From Geothrix sp. (GTDB taxonomy: Bacteria > Acidobacteriota > Holophagae > Holophagales > Holophagaceae), in NCBI GenBank assembly GCA_019449415.1, contig JAGRPP010000017.1:347823-411822 (forward strand): a stretch of 64,000 nt of DNA, given 5' to 3'. Positions 1 to 8,786 of the stretch are shown here, piece by piece; positions within the stretch are counted from its first letter, which is position 1; each line of letters starts with the position of its first letter. The position numbers and the translations under genes are program-made. The notes below the pieces were generated by a model. The model did not search any database. It was given only the letters and a program-made list of their open reading frames with translations, and was not told the DNA's origin.

Positions 1-2868
1 CAGCTGGGCGGCCGGATCATGGATACCAAGGGCGCGGCCGTGGCGGGCGCCACGGTGACCATCCGCAACACGGAGACCGGTCTCACCCGCACCACGCAGA
101 CCAACGCCGAAGGGCGCTACCTGGCCACCCTCCTGCCGGTGGGCCCCTACAGCGTCACCGTGACCAAGGCCGGCTTCCAGACCGCCAGCAATGTGAAGGT
201 GAACCTCAACCTGGGTGATGCCGCCCCCCTCGCCATCCGCCTGGCTCCCGAGACCGGCGCCGTGGTGGAAGTCGTGGCCGCCGCCAGCCAGGTGGACAGC
301 GAGCGCGCCAGCGCCGCCGCCATCGTCTCCCCCGACAACCTGACCAACCTGCCCGTCTTCAACCGCAACTTCACCAATCTCGCGACGCTGGCCCCCCAGG
401 TCGTGGTGGACAGCAGCCGCGGCAACCTCGCCATCGCTGGCCAGCGCGGCGTGAACACCTCCATCAACATCGACGGCGGCGACAACAACGAGCCCTTCTT
501 CGGCGGCGCCACCGGCGCGGCGGAAGGCAAGACCCCCTTCACCATCTCCATCGAAGCGATCCGCGAGTACCAGGTCGTCACGGACGGCGCCAGTGCCGAG
601 TTCGGCCGCATGGGCGGTGGCTATGTGAACGCCATCACCAAGAACGGCACCAACGACCTCAGCGGCAGCCTCTTCTACTACATGCGCCCCCGCGGCTGGG
701 TGGAAGCCGGCCCGACGCTGCGCCAGCCCAATGGCAGCACCACCACCAATCCCGTCGGCGACTTCCAGCAGGAGCAGTTCGGCTTCAGCGTGGGCGGCCC
801 CATCGTCAAGGACAAGCTCTTCTACTTCGTGGCCTACGACGCCCAGCGCTACAAGTCCCCCATCAACCAGGTCTGGGGCGGCAACACACCCGTCACCCTC
901 AATCCCGCTCTCCCGGGCCAGGCCAATGATGCGGTGCTGCTCGCCAAGGGCGGCAGCTACTCCAACAAGCTTGATTCGGATGTCTACTTCATCCGCTTCG
1001 ACTGGAACCCCACCATCGACCAGAACATCCAGTTCCGGGTCAACCACTCCAGCTTCAAGGGCGTCACCGGCGCCAGCAGCATGGCGGCCTACGAGAACCT
1101 GGCCTCGGACGATGTGAAGACCGACGCCTATGTCCTCCAGTGGAACTGGGTGATCAACGGCAACTGGATGAACGAGTTCCGGATCAGCCACACCAAGGAC
1201 GACATGCCCCGGTCGACCTACTCCAAGATCCCCGAAGTCAGCATCTCCAATGTGGGCTACTACGGCGCCTATCCCTTCGACCGCACCTACAGCACGAAGC
1301 GCACCCAGTTCCAGGAAAACATCAGCTATGTGACGCCGACCTTCCAGGTGAAGGCGGGCGTGGACTACAACGACATCAATGTGTCCGAGTTCTTCGCCGG
1401 CAACTGGCAGGGCGTCTACCAGTTCAGCTCCCTCGCCAACTTCCGGGCGGGCAACTGGTCCTACTACCGCCAGAACTTCGGCCTCAACAGCCCCGTGCAG
1501 CAGGCGGGCCTCTTCGACACCAGCTACAAGCAGCTGGCTGCGTTCATCCAGACCGACTGGCGCCTCACCGACACCTTCAAGCTGGGTGTCGGCGTCCGCT
1601 GGGATCGCCAGGAGAACCCCGACTTCCCGATCCTGGACATGAGCAACCGGCTCGCGACCACCATGCCCGTGACGGGCAAGATCCCCACGGACAGCCAGTT
1701 CTCCCCCCGCGTGTCCTTCACCTGGACCCCCGCCTTCGACCAGGGCAAGACCGTGGTCCGTGGCAGCGTGGGCCGCTATGTGAGCACCACCCCCGCCGTG
1801 TTCCTCTACCAGGCCTTCGCGGCCAACGGGATCCGCACGGGCTCCAAGGACTTCCAGCCGACCGAAGCCGCCACCTACGGCATCCCCCGCGGCGCGTCCT
1901 TCAATGCCTCGAATCCCTACTGGATCTCGGCCATGCCCGCGGGCGTGACCCTCACCGGATTCAATATCTGGAGCTTCAGTCCCGACTTCAAGAACCCCTA
2001 CACCGACCGCGTGAACATCGGCGCCGAGCGCCCCTTCTTCGGCGACCTGGTGCTGGGCCTGTCCGCGACCTACGCCAAGGCTCAGCAGCTTGAGCGCACG
2101 GCGGACCTGAACCTCGGCAACCCCACCCCGAATGCCTCCGGCCGCCTCATCTACCCCAGCACCATCAGCGCGTCCGGCGCCTACACGGCGGTCCGCCCGA
2201 ACGCGGCCTACGGCACCATGGGCCTGTATCTGTCCGATGCCACCAGCCAGTACCACGCCTACACGGCCAGCATGAAGTACCACAAGGATGGCAGCCCCTT
2301 CGATGCCCAGCTGTACTACACCTACGCCATCAACAAGGACAGCGACTCCAACGAGCGCAACTACTCCGGCATCGGCATCCAGGATCAGGGCCGGCTGGGC
2401 GCCCAGTGGGGCTACGCCGATACCGACCGCCGCGAGGTGCTCACGGGCTACTTCAGCTTCCTCGACAAGGAAGTGACGGGCATCCTGACCTCCGTCTCCA
2501 TCCGCTACCAGACGGGCACGCCCTACACCCTGACCTACAGCGCCGATGTGAACGGCGATGCCAACAGCACCAATGACCGCGTCTTCCAGAATGGCGTCGA
2601 TCCCGGCCGCAACACCCTGCGCGGAGGTTCCAACCTGACCTTCGACCTCGGCCTGCGCCGCGACTTCTTCTTCACGAAGCGGATCAGGATGACCCTGTCC
2701 GCCGATGTGTTCAACCTGCTCAACCGCCAGGACACCTACCTGTCCTACCGCGCCCCCTCGGTTGGCAACGCCTCCACGATCGATGCGGTCAACCCGGCGC
2801 CCACCCCCCAGCAGACCTGGACCGGCTCTGCCCGCCAGATCCAGATCGGCGCCCGCTTCGCCTTCTAG
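1..2868 (+). CDS. TonB-dependent receptor, Oar-like (5'-partial)
   Basis: Outer-membrane receptor with an N-terminal carboxypeptidase-regulatory-like beta-sandwich (GAAVAGATVTIRN, then a typical NAEGRYLATLLPVGPYSV pattern), a plug domain near residues 85-215 and a long beta-barrel that ends in phenylalanine (ARFAF). The frame is open to the window edge; the in-frame ATG at 19 lies inside the conserved start of the carboxypeptidase-like domain, so the real start and signal peptide are outside the window. This architecture is greatly expanded in Acidobacteriota and related to Myxococcus Oar. The substrate cannot be told from sequence; family members import large or complexed ligands using TonB energy. 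A strong terminator follows the stop. Confidence 0.9.
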   Translation, partial: QLGGRIMDTKGAAVAGATVTIRNTETGLTRTTQTNAEGRYLATLLPVGPYSVTVTKAGFQTASNVKVNLNLGDAAPLAIRLAPETGAVVEVVAAASQVDSERASAAAIVSPDNLTNLPVFNRNFTNLATLAPQVVVDSSRGNLAIAGQRGVNTSINIDGGDNNEPFFGGATGAAEGKTPFTISIEAIREYQVVTDGASAEFGRMGGGYVNAITKNGTNDLSGSLFYYMRPRGWVEAGPTLRQPNGSTTTNPVGDFQQEQFGFSVGGPIVKDKLFYFVAYDAQRYKSPINQVWGGNTPVTLNPALPGQANDAVLLAKGGSYSNKLDSDVYFIRFDWNPTIDQNIQFRVNHSSFKGVTGASSMAAYENLASDDVKTDAYVLQWNWVINGNWMNEFRISHTKDDMPRSTYSKIPEVSISNVGYYGAYPFDRTYSTKRTQFQENISYVTPTFQVKAGVDYNDINVSEFFAGNWQGVYQFSSLANFRAGNWSYYRQNFGLNSPVQQAGLFDTSYKQLAAFIQTDWRLTDTFKLGVGVRWDRQENPDFPILDMSNRLATTMPVTGKIPTDSQFSPRVSFTWTPAFDQGKTVVRGSVGRYVSTTPAVFLYQAFAANGIRTGSKDFQPTEAATYGIPRGASFNASNPYWISAMPAGVTLTGFNIWSFSPDFKNPYTDRVNIGAERPFFGDLVLGLSATYAKAQQLERTADLNLGNPTPNASGRLIYPSTISASGAYTAVRPNAAYGTMGLYLSDATSQYHAYTASMKYHKDGSPFDAQLYYTYAINKDSDSNERNYSGIGIQDQGRLGAQWGYADTDRREVLTGYFSFLDKEVTGILTSVSIRYQTGTPYTLTYSADVNGDANSTNDRVFQNGVDPGRNTLRGGSNLTFDLGLRRDFFFTKRIRMTLSADVFNLLNRQDTYLSYRAPSVGNASTIDAVNPAPTPQQTWTGSARQIQIGARFAF

Positions 2869-2884
2869 TTCCAACCGCACCACG

Positions 2885-2914
2885 AAAGGGCGGCGCACAT
2901 GCGCCGCCCTTTTT
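2885..2914 (+). terminator. Rho-independent terminator of the TonB receptor gene
   Basis: Perfect 10-bp GC-rich stem (2887-2896 with 2901-2910), 4-base loop and a run of T, placed 16 bases after the receptor stop codon. Confidence 0.9.
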
Positions 2915-2929
2915 CGTTAGTCTGGAGGC

Positions 2930-3700
2930 ATGCGAATCCTGGCCTTGGGCGATGTGGTGGGAGAGCCGGGACGGCGGCTGGTGGAGGCCTTCCTGCCCGA
3001 CCTGCGCCGGGAGACCGGGGCCGATCTGGTGGTGGTGAACGGCGAGAACGCCGCCCACGGCCACGGCATCACGGAGACCATCGCCCGGGAATGGTTCGAT
3101 CGGTACGGCGTGGATGTCATCACCACGGGCAACCACGCGTTCGATGTGAAGGGCATCGACGGCTATTTCCGGCAGGAGCCCCGCCTGCTCCGGCCCGCCA
3201 ACCACCCCCCGGACACCGCCGGAAACGGCTGGGTGAAGCTCCACACGCCTTCCGGTGCCGAGGTGCTGATCATCAACCTCATGGGCCGGGTGCACATGCC
3301 TCCCTGCGAATGCCCCTTCCGCTGCGTCGACGCCATCCTCCAGAAAGAGCGGGCCGACCTGGTACTCGTGGACATGCACGCCGAGGCCACCAGCGAGGCC
3401 CAGGCCATGGGCCACCACCTGGATGGCCGCGCCGCCGCCGTCCTCGGCACCCACACCCATGTCCCCACCCTGGATGCCAAGGTGCTGCCTGGCGGCGTCG
3501 CCTATGTAACCGACATCGGCATGACCGGCCCCTACGAAGGCGTCATCGGCATGAAGAAGGAGGCCAGCCTGGGCCGCTTCCTGAAAGTACAGCGCCCCCG
3601 GTACGAAGTCGCCGAAGGCGACCTCCAGCTCCATGCGGTCCTCGTCACCACCGATGGCCGCAAGGCGACGGCCATCGAGAGGCTCCTCCGGCGGCTTTGA
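2930..3700 (+). CDS. ymdB: YmdB-family metallophosphoesterase
   Basis: 256 residues, the usual length of the TIGR00282 family (B. subtilis YmdB, unrelated to the E. coli macro-domain protein of that name). Visible metal-binding motifs are GDVVGEPGR at 7-15, NGEN at 37-40, GNHAFD at 67-72, DMHAEATSE at 148-156 and GTHTHVPT at 173-180. B. subtilis YmdB hydrolyses 2',3'- and 3',5'-cyclic nucleotides and affects RNA turnover and biofilm decisions; the same activity is inferred here. A GGAGG sits just before the ATG. It lies between two opposing units: the receptor terminator upstream and minus-strand genes downstream. Confidence 0.88.
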   Translation: MRILALGDVVGEPGRRLVEAFLPDLRRETGADLVVVNGENAAHGHGITETIAREWFDRYGVDVITTGNHAFDVKGIDGYFRQEPRLLRPANHPPDTAGNGWVKLHTPSGAEVLIINLMGRVHMPPCECPFRCVDAILQKERADLVLVDMHAEATSEAQAMGHHLDGRAAAVLGTHTHVPTLDAKVLPGGVAYVTDIGMTGPYEGVIGMKKEASLGRFLKVQRPRYEVAEGDLQLHAVLVTTDGRKATAIERLLRRL

Positions 3701-3734
3701 GGCACGCCTTTCCCTTCCGGGAATCGTGGAGCGG

Positions 3735-4037
3735 TCAGCGGCTGAAGCGCCTGAGCATCCGCATGTTCCGCCGGTACGCCACCCCGCGGGTGAAGTTGAT
3801 GGCCACCTGCCGGGGGAAGCGGGTGATGGAACTGGCCAGGGTGATGAAGACGCGCACCGTTTGGGCCGGGCCCCGGCCCTGCCGGCTGGCGTTGTCGTAA
3901 TAGACCATCAGCGCCTGGCGCATGGTGGCGCGGGGCAGGTTGAAGAGGCCATAGCTCTCGATCACATCGTGGTTGATGCGGCGGGTACCGTCTTGTTCGG
4001 TGACGATGAGGTCCTCGGGGCGGATCTCCTGGGTCAT
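3735..4037 (-). CDS. Conserved-looking hypothetical protein, about 100 aa
   Basis: Start placed at ATG 4037 because GAGGAG lies six bases upstream; the upstream in-frame ATG has no comparable site. The product begins TQEIRPEDLIVTEQDGTRR and ends in an arginine-rich tail (VAYRRNMRMLRRFSR). No signal peptide or clear transmembrane segment. I do not recognise the family. The basic C-terminus could bind nucleic acid or membrane phospholipid, but nothing in context supports a function. It is encoded downstream of aqpZ on the same strand, about 70 bases away. Confidence 0.6.
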   Translation of the reverse strand: MTQEIRPEDLIVTEQDGTRRINHDVIESYGLFNLPRATMRQALMVYYDNASRQGRGPAQTVRVFITLASSITRFPRQVAINFTRGVAYRRNMRMLRRFSR

Positions 4038-4106
4038 GGCGGCTCCTCGGGTCAAGAGTGTATCGGCCCGAAGGGGGGTTTGCTGTAGCCAGGGCCTCCA
4101 GGCCCC

Positions 4107-4784
4107 TCAATCCTCGAGTTTCGGGAACACGAAACCGGCCAAAGCCGCTCCGATCAGAGGGGCCACCCAGAAGAGCCAGAGCTGGGACAGGGCCCATCCG
4201 CCCACGAACAGGGCCGGGCCCGTGCTGCGGGCCGGGTTCACGGAGGTGTTCGTGACGGGAATGCTGATGAGGTGGATGAGGGTCAGGCAGAGGCCGATGG
4301 CGATGGGGGCGAAGCCCGGCGCCGCCTTCTTGGCCGTGCTGCCCAGGATCACCATGAGGAAGAAGAAGGTCATCACGACTTCCGTGAGGAGGGCCGCGCC
4401 GAGCCCGTACTTCCCGGGGGAGTGCTCCCCGAATCCATTGCTGGCGAACCCGCCGATGGCGGAGCCGTTGCCCGTGGCGATCACATAGAGGATGGCCGAG
4501 GCCGCCACGGCCCCCAGCACTTGGGCGACCCAGTACCCCGCGAGGTCCTTGAAGGGGAAGCGTCCGCCCACGGCAAGTCCCAGGGTCACGGCGGGGTTCA
4601 GGTGGCAGCCGGAGATGGGTCCGATGGCGAAGGCCATGGTGAGCACCGTGAGGCCGAAGGCCAGGCTGACGCCGTGGAGCCCGATCCCCACGCCCGGGAA
4701 GGCCGCGGCCAGCACCGCGCTGCCACACCCGCCCAGCACCAGCCAGAGGGTCCCAACGAATTCCGCCGCAAGTCGCTTGTTCAC
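4107..4784 (-). CDS. aqpZ: Aquaporin Z
   Basis: Water channel of the MIP family, 225 residues (E. coli AqpZ has 231). Both NPA boxes are intact (63-65 and 183-185). The selectivity-filter residues line up with water-specific AqpZ: F43, H171, T180 and R186 in the [16 protein letters not shown] segment. Six hydrophobic segments are visible. The start codon is GTG at 4784 behind GGGAGG; an ATG four bases upstream is in another frame. Expected in the inner membrane, mediating rapid osmotic water flow. Confidence 0.93.
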   Translation of the reverse strand: MNKRLAAEFVGTLWLVLGGCGSAVLAAAFPGVGIGLHGVSLAFGLTVLTMAFAIGPISGCHLNPAVTLGLAVGGRFPFKDLAGYWVAQVLGAVAASAILYVIATGNGSAIGGFASNGFGEHSPGKYGLGAALLTEVVMTFFFLMVILGSTAKKAAPGFAPIAIGLCLTLIHLISIPVTNTSVNPARSTGPALFVGGWALSQLWLFWVAPLIGAALAGFVFPKLED

Positions 4785-4867
4785 ACATCCTCCCTTGGAA
4801 GAAAACGCAACGACTGGAATGTTGCGGCCAGTCTAGCGGCCTTCAGGATGGATTCAAGCAGAAGGGG

Positions 4868-5683
4868 TCAGGAAAGGCGGGTCCAGCCCTCCAGATACAG
4901 GTTGAAGCCAGGATCGACGGCGGCCTTCTGCTGGACGAGAGCCCGGATCTGGGCCTCTTCGGCCTCCATCTGTTCCGGCGACAGGTGGCCGGAGAGGGTC
5001 ATGGCCCGCAGCCAGACCAGGAAGGTCGTGAGGGCGTCGAACTGGTTGTAGCGTACGATGCCGGCCAGGTCCCCGGCGCGCCACAGGTCGATGACGCTCT
5101 TGCCGTCCGTGCCCAGCTTGCCGGGAATGCCGCAGGCCGTCGCCAGTTCGTGGAGGGTGGAGGAAGCCTTGCCCCAGGCGCCGGTGATCTCGCGCAGGTC
5201 GATGTGCTGATTGCCGTAGCGGTCGAAGAAATCGCCTGCGGCCCACTTCTCCGCGCTGCGCCCCAGGCCCGGGATCGACAGCCGGTGGACCATGGCCCGC
5301 TGCACCAGAATGGGCAGGTCCGAGTCCCTGGAGTTGAAGCCCACCAGCTGTGGCTTCTTGTCCCCGATGGCCAGCAGGAAGCGGCGGAGCAGCTCGTCCT
5401 CCGGCAGTGCCTCGGGCCCTTCCGGCAGCGCGTAGAGGCGGTGCTGCACCTCGCCATGCTTCACGGTCCGGATCACCGCGGCGATGGACACCACGCGGCA
5501 GAGGATGGTCTTCAGGTAGGGCCGGGGGTCGGCCTCGGTGGCGCCGCCGTAGGCCCAGAGGCGGGTGATCACCTCGTCATCCGGCATGTCCCCGGGCAGG
5601 TCCAGCACCCGGCGCCCGGTGGCCGGATCCGGCACCCATTCGGCGTCGAAGGCGAAGATCTGGTGATGGGGGGGTCGCAACAT
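4868..5683 (-). CDS. Predicted 3'-5' exonuclease, PolB-like (DUF2319/DNA_pol_B_exo2)
   Basis: 271 residues with the DnaQ-fold motifs: Exo I FDAEW (D13, E15), Exo II in NSRDSDLPIL (from residue 117) and Exo III YNQFDALTT (212-220). It matches the stand-alone predicted PolB-like 3'-5' exonuclease family rather than a polymerase. Substrate (DNA or RNA) is not known for this group. No partner gene is linked; DoxX lies 43 bases upstream on the same strand and could be co-transcribed. Confidence 0.82.
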   Translation of the reverse strand: MLRPPHHQIFAFDAEWVPDPATGRRVLDLPGDMPDDEVITRLWAYGGATEADPRPYLKTILCRVVSIAAVIRTVKHGEVQHRLYALPEGPEALPEDELLRRFLLAIGDKKPQLVGFNSRDSDLPILVQRAMVHRLSIPGLGRSAEKWAAGDFFDRYGNQHIDLREITGAWGKASSTLHELATACGIPGKLGTDGKSVIDLWRAGDLAGIVRYNQFDALTTFLVWLRAMTLSGHLSPEQMEAEEAQIRALVQQKAAVDPGFNLYLEGWTRLS

Positions 5684-5725
5684 CCTTCAACCTCCGCGTG
5701 TGTTTGCCTTCGATTCCTAGCGATC

Positions 5726-6082
5726 CTAACGGCCCAGAGCCCACTTGCCCCCGCCGCCCATGGCGCAGGCCAGGCCCACCAGCAGGCGGAAGAGGCCGCC
5801 GAGATTCGCGAGCACCCCCGCGCCGTGCATCCAGCCATGCACCAGCGGCCAGCCCAGCACCGCCACCAGCAGGCCGCCCGCCAGGGGAACCCACAGGCCC
5901 AGGAGGATCAGCGCGCCGCAGACCAGTTCCCCGAGGGCCAGGCCCCAGGTGGAGGCATGAGCGAACGAGATGGCCCCGTGGGCGCGGCGGAGGACCTCGA
6001 ACCCCTGCACCACCGCCATGCCGCCCACGGCCAGGCGGAGCAGCAGGAGGGCCCAGTCGGTGCGGGTCTTGGAAGCGGCCAT
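5726..6082 (-). CDS. DoxX-family inner-membrane protein
   Basis: 118 residues with four hydrophobic helices and the family pattern LLLLRLAVGGMAVVQGFEVL at the N-terminus, a GELVCGALILLGLWVPLAG helix, and a tryptophan/histidine loop (GWPLVHGWMHG). DoxX-like proteins are small quinone-related or thiosulfate-oxidation-related membrane proteins, mostly without assigned activity. The gene is divergent from the HAD hydrolase at 6136, leaving only about 53 bases for two promoters. Confidence 0.78.
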   Translation of the reverse strand: MAASKTRTDWALLLLRLAVGGMAVVQGFEVLRRAHGAISFAHASTWGLALGELVCGALILLGLWVPLAGGLLVAVLGWPLVHGWMHGAGVLANLGGLFRLLVGLACAMGGGGKWALGR

Positions 6083-6135
6083 GGAATCCCCGGGAATCCA
6101 TCATTGTAGGCTGGGAGTTCTTCCACGGGACCCCC

Positions 6136-6822
6136 ATGCTCCGCACCCTCGCCTTCGACGCCGACGACACCCTCTGGCACAACGAGACCCACTACGCTGA
6201 GACCCAGGAGGCCTTCCGCGCCCTGCTGCGGCCTTTCCACGACGATGCCTGGATCGACGCCCGCCTGCATGACACCGAGATGCGGAACCTGGGCCAATAC
6301 GGATACGGCATCAAGGGATTCACCCTCTCCATGATCGAGACGGCCCTGGAACTCACGGAGAACCGTCTCGACGGCACGGGGCTGCGGCGGGTGCTCGATC
6401 TGGGCAAGGCCATGCTGGATAAGCCGGTGGAACCCCTGCCGGGCGTCGCCGAAGTCCTGGCGGAGCTGGCCGGCACCTTCGAGCTGATGGTGATCACCAA
6501 GGGCGACCTCTTCGACCAGGAGACCAAGCTGGCGAAATCGGGCCTGGGCGGCCACTTTTCGAAGGTCGAGATCGTGTCGGAGAAGGACGAGGCCACCTAC
6601 GCGACCCTCCTCCGGCGCCATGGGATCACCACCGCCTCCTTCACCATGGTGGGCAACTCCGTGAAATCCGACATCCTCCCCGTCCTGGCCCTGGGGGCCC
6701 GCGCCGTCCACATCCCCTACCACCTGACCTGGGCGCACGAAGTGGTGGCCGGTTCCGGAGAGTCCCCCTTCCCCGTCCTTGAGTCCATCCGGGACCTGCC
6801 CGCCCTGCTCGCCGGCTGGTGA
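6136..6822 (+). CDS. HAD-superfamily hydrolase (phosphatase)
   Basis: 228 residues. Motif I is FDADDTLW near the N-terminus (nucleophile and acid/base aspartates), motif II VITKG, and motifs III/IV in GNSVKSDILPVLALGA. A helical cap domain follows motif I. This layout is that of YjjG/5'-nucleotidase-like HAD phosphatases; the true substrate is unknown. Start chosen at ATG 6136, which begins just before motif I; the longer open frame upstream overlaps the divergent DoxX gene and is proline/arginine-rich nonsense. Confidence 0.82.
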   Translation: MLRTLAFDADDTLWHNETHYAETQEAFRALLRPFHDDAWIDARLHDTEMRNLGQYGYGIKGFTLSMIETALELTENRLDGTGLRRVLDLGKAMLDKPVEPLPGVAEVLAELAGTFELMVITKGDLFDQETKLAKSGLGGHFSKVEIVSEKDEATYATLLRRHGITTASFTMVGNSVKSDILPVLALGARAVHIPYHLTWAHEVVAGSGESPFPVLESIRDLPALLAGW

Positions 6823-6862
6823 CCGCTTCCTCCGCTATGCTTGAAAGCAAGGAGAGATCCCT

Positions 6863-7720
6863 ATGAGCATCCAGAACATCGGCGTCATCGGCGCAGGCCA
6901 GATGGGCAACGGCATCGCGCATGTCTTCGCGCAGGCGGGTTTCAGCGTGCTGATGCAGGACATCAGCGAGGCCTTCGCCGCCAAGGGCGTGGCCACCATC
7001 GACAAGAACCTGCAGCGGGGCGTGGACAAGGGCAAGATGACGGCCGACGAGAAGGCCGCCGTCCTGGGCCGCATCCGCACCACGACCAAGCTTGAGGACC
7101 TGGCTCCCTGCGACATCGTCATCGAGGCCGCCACCGAGAAGTGGGAGGTCAAGAAGCAGATCTTCGAGACCCTCGACAAGGTCTGCAAGCCTGGCGCGAT
7201 CCTGGCCAGCAACACCAGCAGCATCTCCATCACCAAGCTGGCGGCGGTCACGAAGCGCCCCGAGGCCTTCATCGGCATGCACTTCATGAACCCCGTGCCG
7301 GTCATGCAGCTCATCGAGGTCATCCGCGGCCTGGCCACCGGCGATGCCACCTTCGATGCGGTCATGGACCTCTCGAAGCAGCTGGGCAAGACCCCCATCC
7401 ACTGCAACGACTTCCCCGGTTTCGTCAGCAACCGCGTGCTGCTGCCCATGATCAACGAGGCCATCTACGCCCTCTACGAAGGCGTGGCCACGGTGGAGAG
7501 CATCGACGGGATCATGAAACTCGGCATGAACCACCCCATGGGCCCGCTGACCCTGGCGGACTTCATCGGCCTGGACACCTGCCTCTTCATCCTCAATGTG
7601 CTGCACGAGGGCCTGGGCGATCCCAAGTACCGCCCCTGCCCCCTGCTCATCAAATATGTGGATGCCGGCTGGCTCGGCAAGAAGAGCGGCCGCGGGTTCT
7701 ACGACTACGGCAAGGCCTGA
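6863..7720 (+). CDS. hbd: 3-hydroxybutyryl-CoA dehydrogenase
   Basis: 285 residues, the standard length. NAD-binding GAGQMG at 10-15, the ASNTSS segment at 115-120, catalytic H140 in GMHFMNPVP with E152, and N190 in the FPGFVSNR motif. Oxidises (S)-3-hydroxybutyryl-CoA to acetoacetyl-CoA (or the reverse) in butyrate or fatty-acid metabolism. An AAGGAGAG site precedes the ATG. No thiolase or crotonase neighbour is present, so its pathway here is open. Confidence 0.93.
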   Translation: MSIQNIGVIGAGQMGNGIAHVFAQAGFSVLMQDISEAFAAKGVATIDKNLQRGVDKGKMTADEKAAVLGRIRTTTKLEDLAPCDIVIEAATEKWEVKKQIFETLDKVCKPGAILASNTSSISITKLAAVTKRPEAFIGMHFMNPVPVMQLIEVIRGLATGDATFDAVMDLSKQLGKTPIHCNDFPGFVSNRVLLPMINEAIYALYEGVATVESIDGIMKLGMNHPMGPLTLADFIGLDTCLFILNVLHEGLGDPKYRPCPLLIKYVDAGWLGKKSGRGFYDYGKA

Positions 7721-7727
7721 GACGAGC

Positions 7728-7762
7728 CAAACGGGCCTTTTTACAGGTACAATGGCCGTTTG
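7728..7762 (+). other. Inverted repeat between hbd and fbaB
   Basis: CAAACGGGCC (7728-7737) pairs with GGCCGTTTG (7754-7762) with one bulged G. It begins 7 bases after the hbd stop. The T-run lies in the loop rather than after the stem, so it is not a classical terminator; it also contains TACAAT (7748-7753), a possible -10 box for fbaB without a convincing -35. Role uncertain. Confidence 0.4.
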
Positions 7763-7782
7763 AATTCATGCGAGGTGACATC

Positions 7783-8706
7783 ATGGCCACGGCGAAAGTC
7801 CGCGAGATCCTGTCCTGGTACAGCTCCGAAAACCCCGGCGTGAAGGCCAACCTGGCCCGCCTCATGAACACGGGCCGGCTCGCCGGCACCGGCAAATTCG
7901 TGATCCTGCCCGTGGATCAGGGCTTCGAGCACGGACCTGCCCGCAGCTTCGCACCCAATCCCGGCGGCTACGACCCCCGATACCACATCGAGCTGGCCAT
8001 CGAAGCCGGCTGCAACGCCTACGCCGCGCCCCTGGGCTTCATCGAGCATGTGGCCTCCGACTACGCCGGCGACATCCCACTCATCCTCAAGCTCAATAAC
8101 AGCGACAGCCTCAGCAAGGGCCACGAGCCCTGCAGCGCTATCACCGGCAGCGTGGAAGATGCCCTGCGCCTGGGCTGTGCCGCCATCGGCTACACCATCT
8201 ACCCCGGCAGCGGCGCCCGCAACGAGCAGTACCAGGACCTGCGCGAGCTGATCCTCGAGGCCAAGGCCGTGGGCCTGCCCACCGTCCTGTGGGCCTATCC
8301 CCGCGGCGCGGGCCTTTCCAAGGAAGGCGAGACCGCCGTGGATGTGGTGGCCTATGCCGCCCAGATCGCCGCCCAGCTCGGCGCCCACATCATCAAGGTC
8401 AAGCCGCCCAAGGATCATGTGGAACAGGCCGAGGCGAAGAAGGTCTACGAGAAGTTCGGCATCCCCACCGCCAGCCTGAAGGACCGCATCGCCCATGTGG
8501 TGCAGAGCGCCTTCAATGGCCGCCGCATCGTGATCTTCAGCGGCGGCGAGGCCAAGGGTACTGACGAGGTCCTGAAGGAAGTGGCCGAGATCGCCGCCGG
8601 CGGCGCGTTCGGTTCCATCATGGGCCGCAACGCCTTCCAGCGCCCCAAGGCCGAGGCCATCCAGCTGCTGCACTCCGTCATGGATGCGTTCGCGAAGGCC
8701 AAGTAG
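7783..8706 (+). CDS. fbaB: Class I fructose-bisphosphate aldolase, DhnA/FbaB type
   Basis: 307 residues of the archaeal/DhnA-type (beta/alpha)8 barrel. Conserved PVDQGFEHGP near 43-52, KLNNSD around 103-108 and the Schiff-base lysine region HIIKVKPPK (K205/K207). C-terminal phosphate-binding strands are IVIFSGGEAKG and GGAFGSIMGRNAFQRP. Cleaves fructose 1,6-bisphosphate to DHAP and glyceraldehyde 3-phosphate. Start at ATG 7783 behind GAGGTGA; the longer open frame upstream overlaps hbd. Followed by a strong terminator. Confidence 0.93.
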   Translation: MATAKVREILSWYSSENPGVKANLARLMNTGRLAGTGKFVILPVDQGFEHGPARSFAPNPGGYDPRYHIELAIEAGCNAYAAPLGFIEHVASDYAGDIPLILKLNNSDSLSKGHEPCSAITGSVEDALRLGCAAIGYTIYPGSGARNEQYQDLRELILEAKAVGLPTVLWAYPRGAGLSKEGETAVDVVAYAAQIAAQLGAHIIKVKPPKDHVEQAEAKKVYEKFGIPTASLKDRIAHVVQSAFNGRRIVIFSGGEAKGTDEVLKEVAEIAAGGAFGSIMGRNAFQRPKAEAIQLLHSVMDAFAKAK

Positions 8707-8737
8707 CGATCCGGAACACGCAGCGTTCCGAATAGGT

Positions 8738-8771
8738 GAAGAGCGGCGCGAATGCGCCGCTCTTCGATTTT
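8738..8771 (+). terminator. Terminator between convergent fbaB and prfC
   Basis: Perfect 12-bp stem (8738-8749 with 8754-8765), GAAT loop, and GATTTT on the plus side. Its position between convergent genes suggests it may serve both. Confidence 0.88.
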
Positions 8772-8786
8772 GTCCTTTCGACGAGC

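Noticed and set aside
3532..4788. 418-codon minus-strand frame starting at an ATG before aqpZ
   Set aside because: Runs out of frame through aqpZ; arginine/proline-rich; GTG 4784 with AqpZ motifs is the real start.
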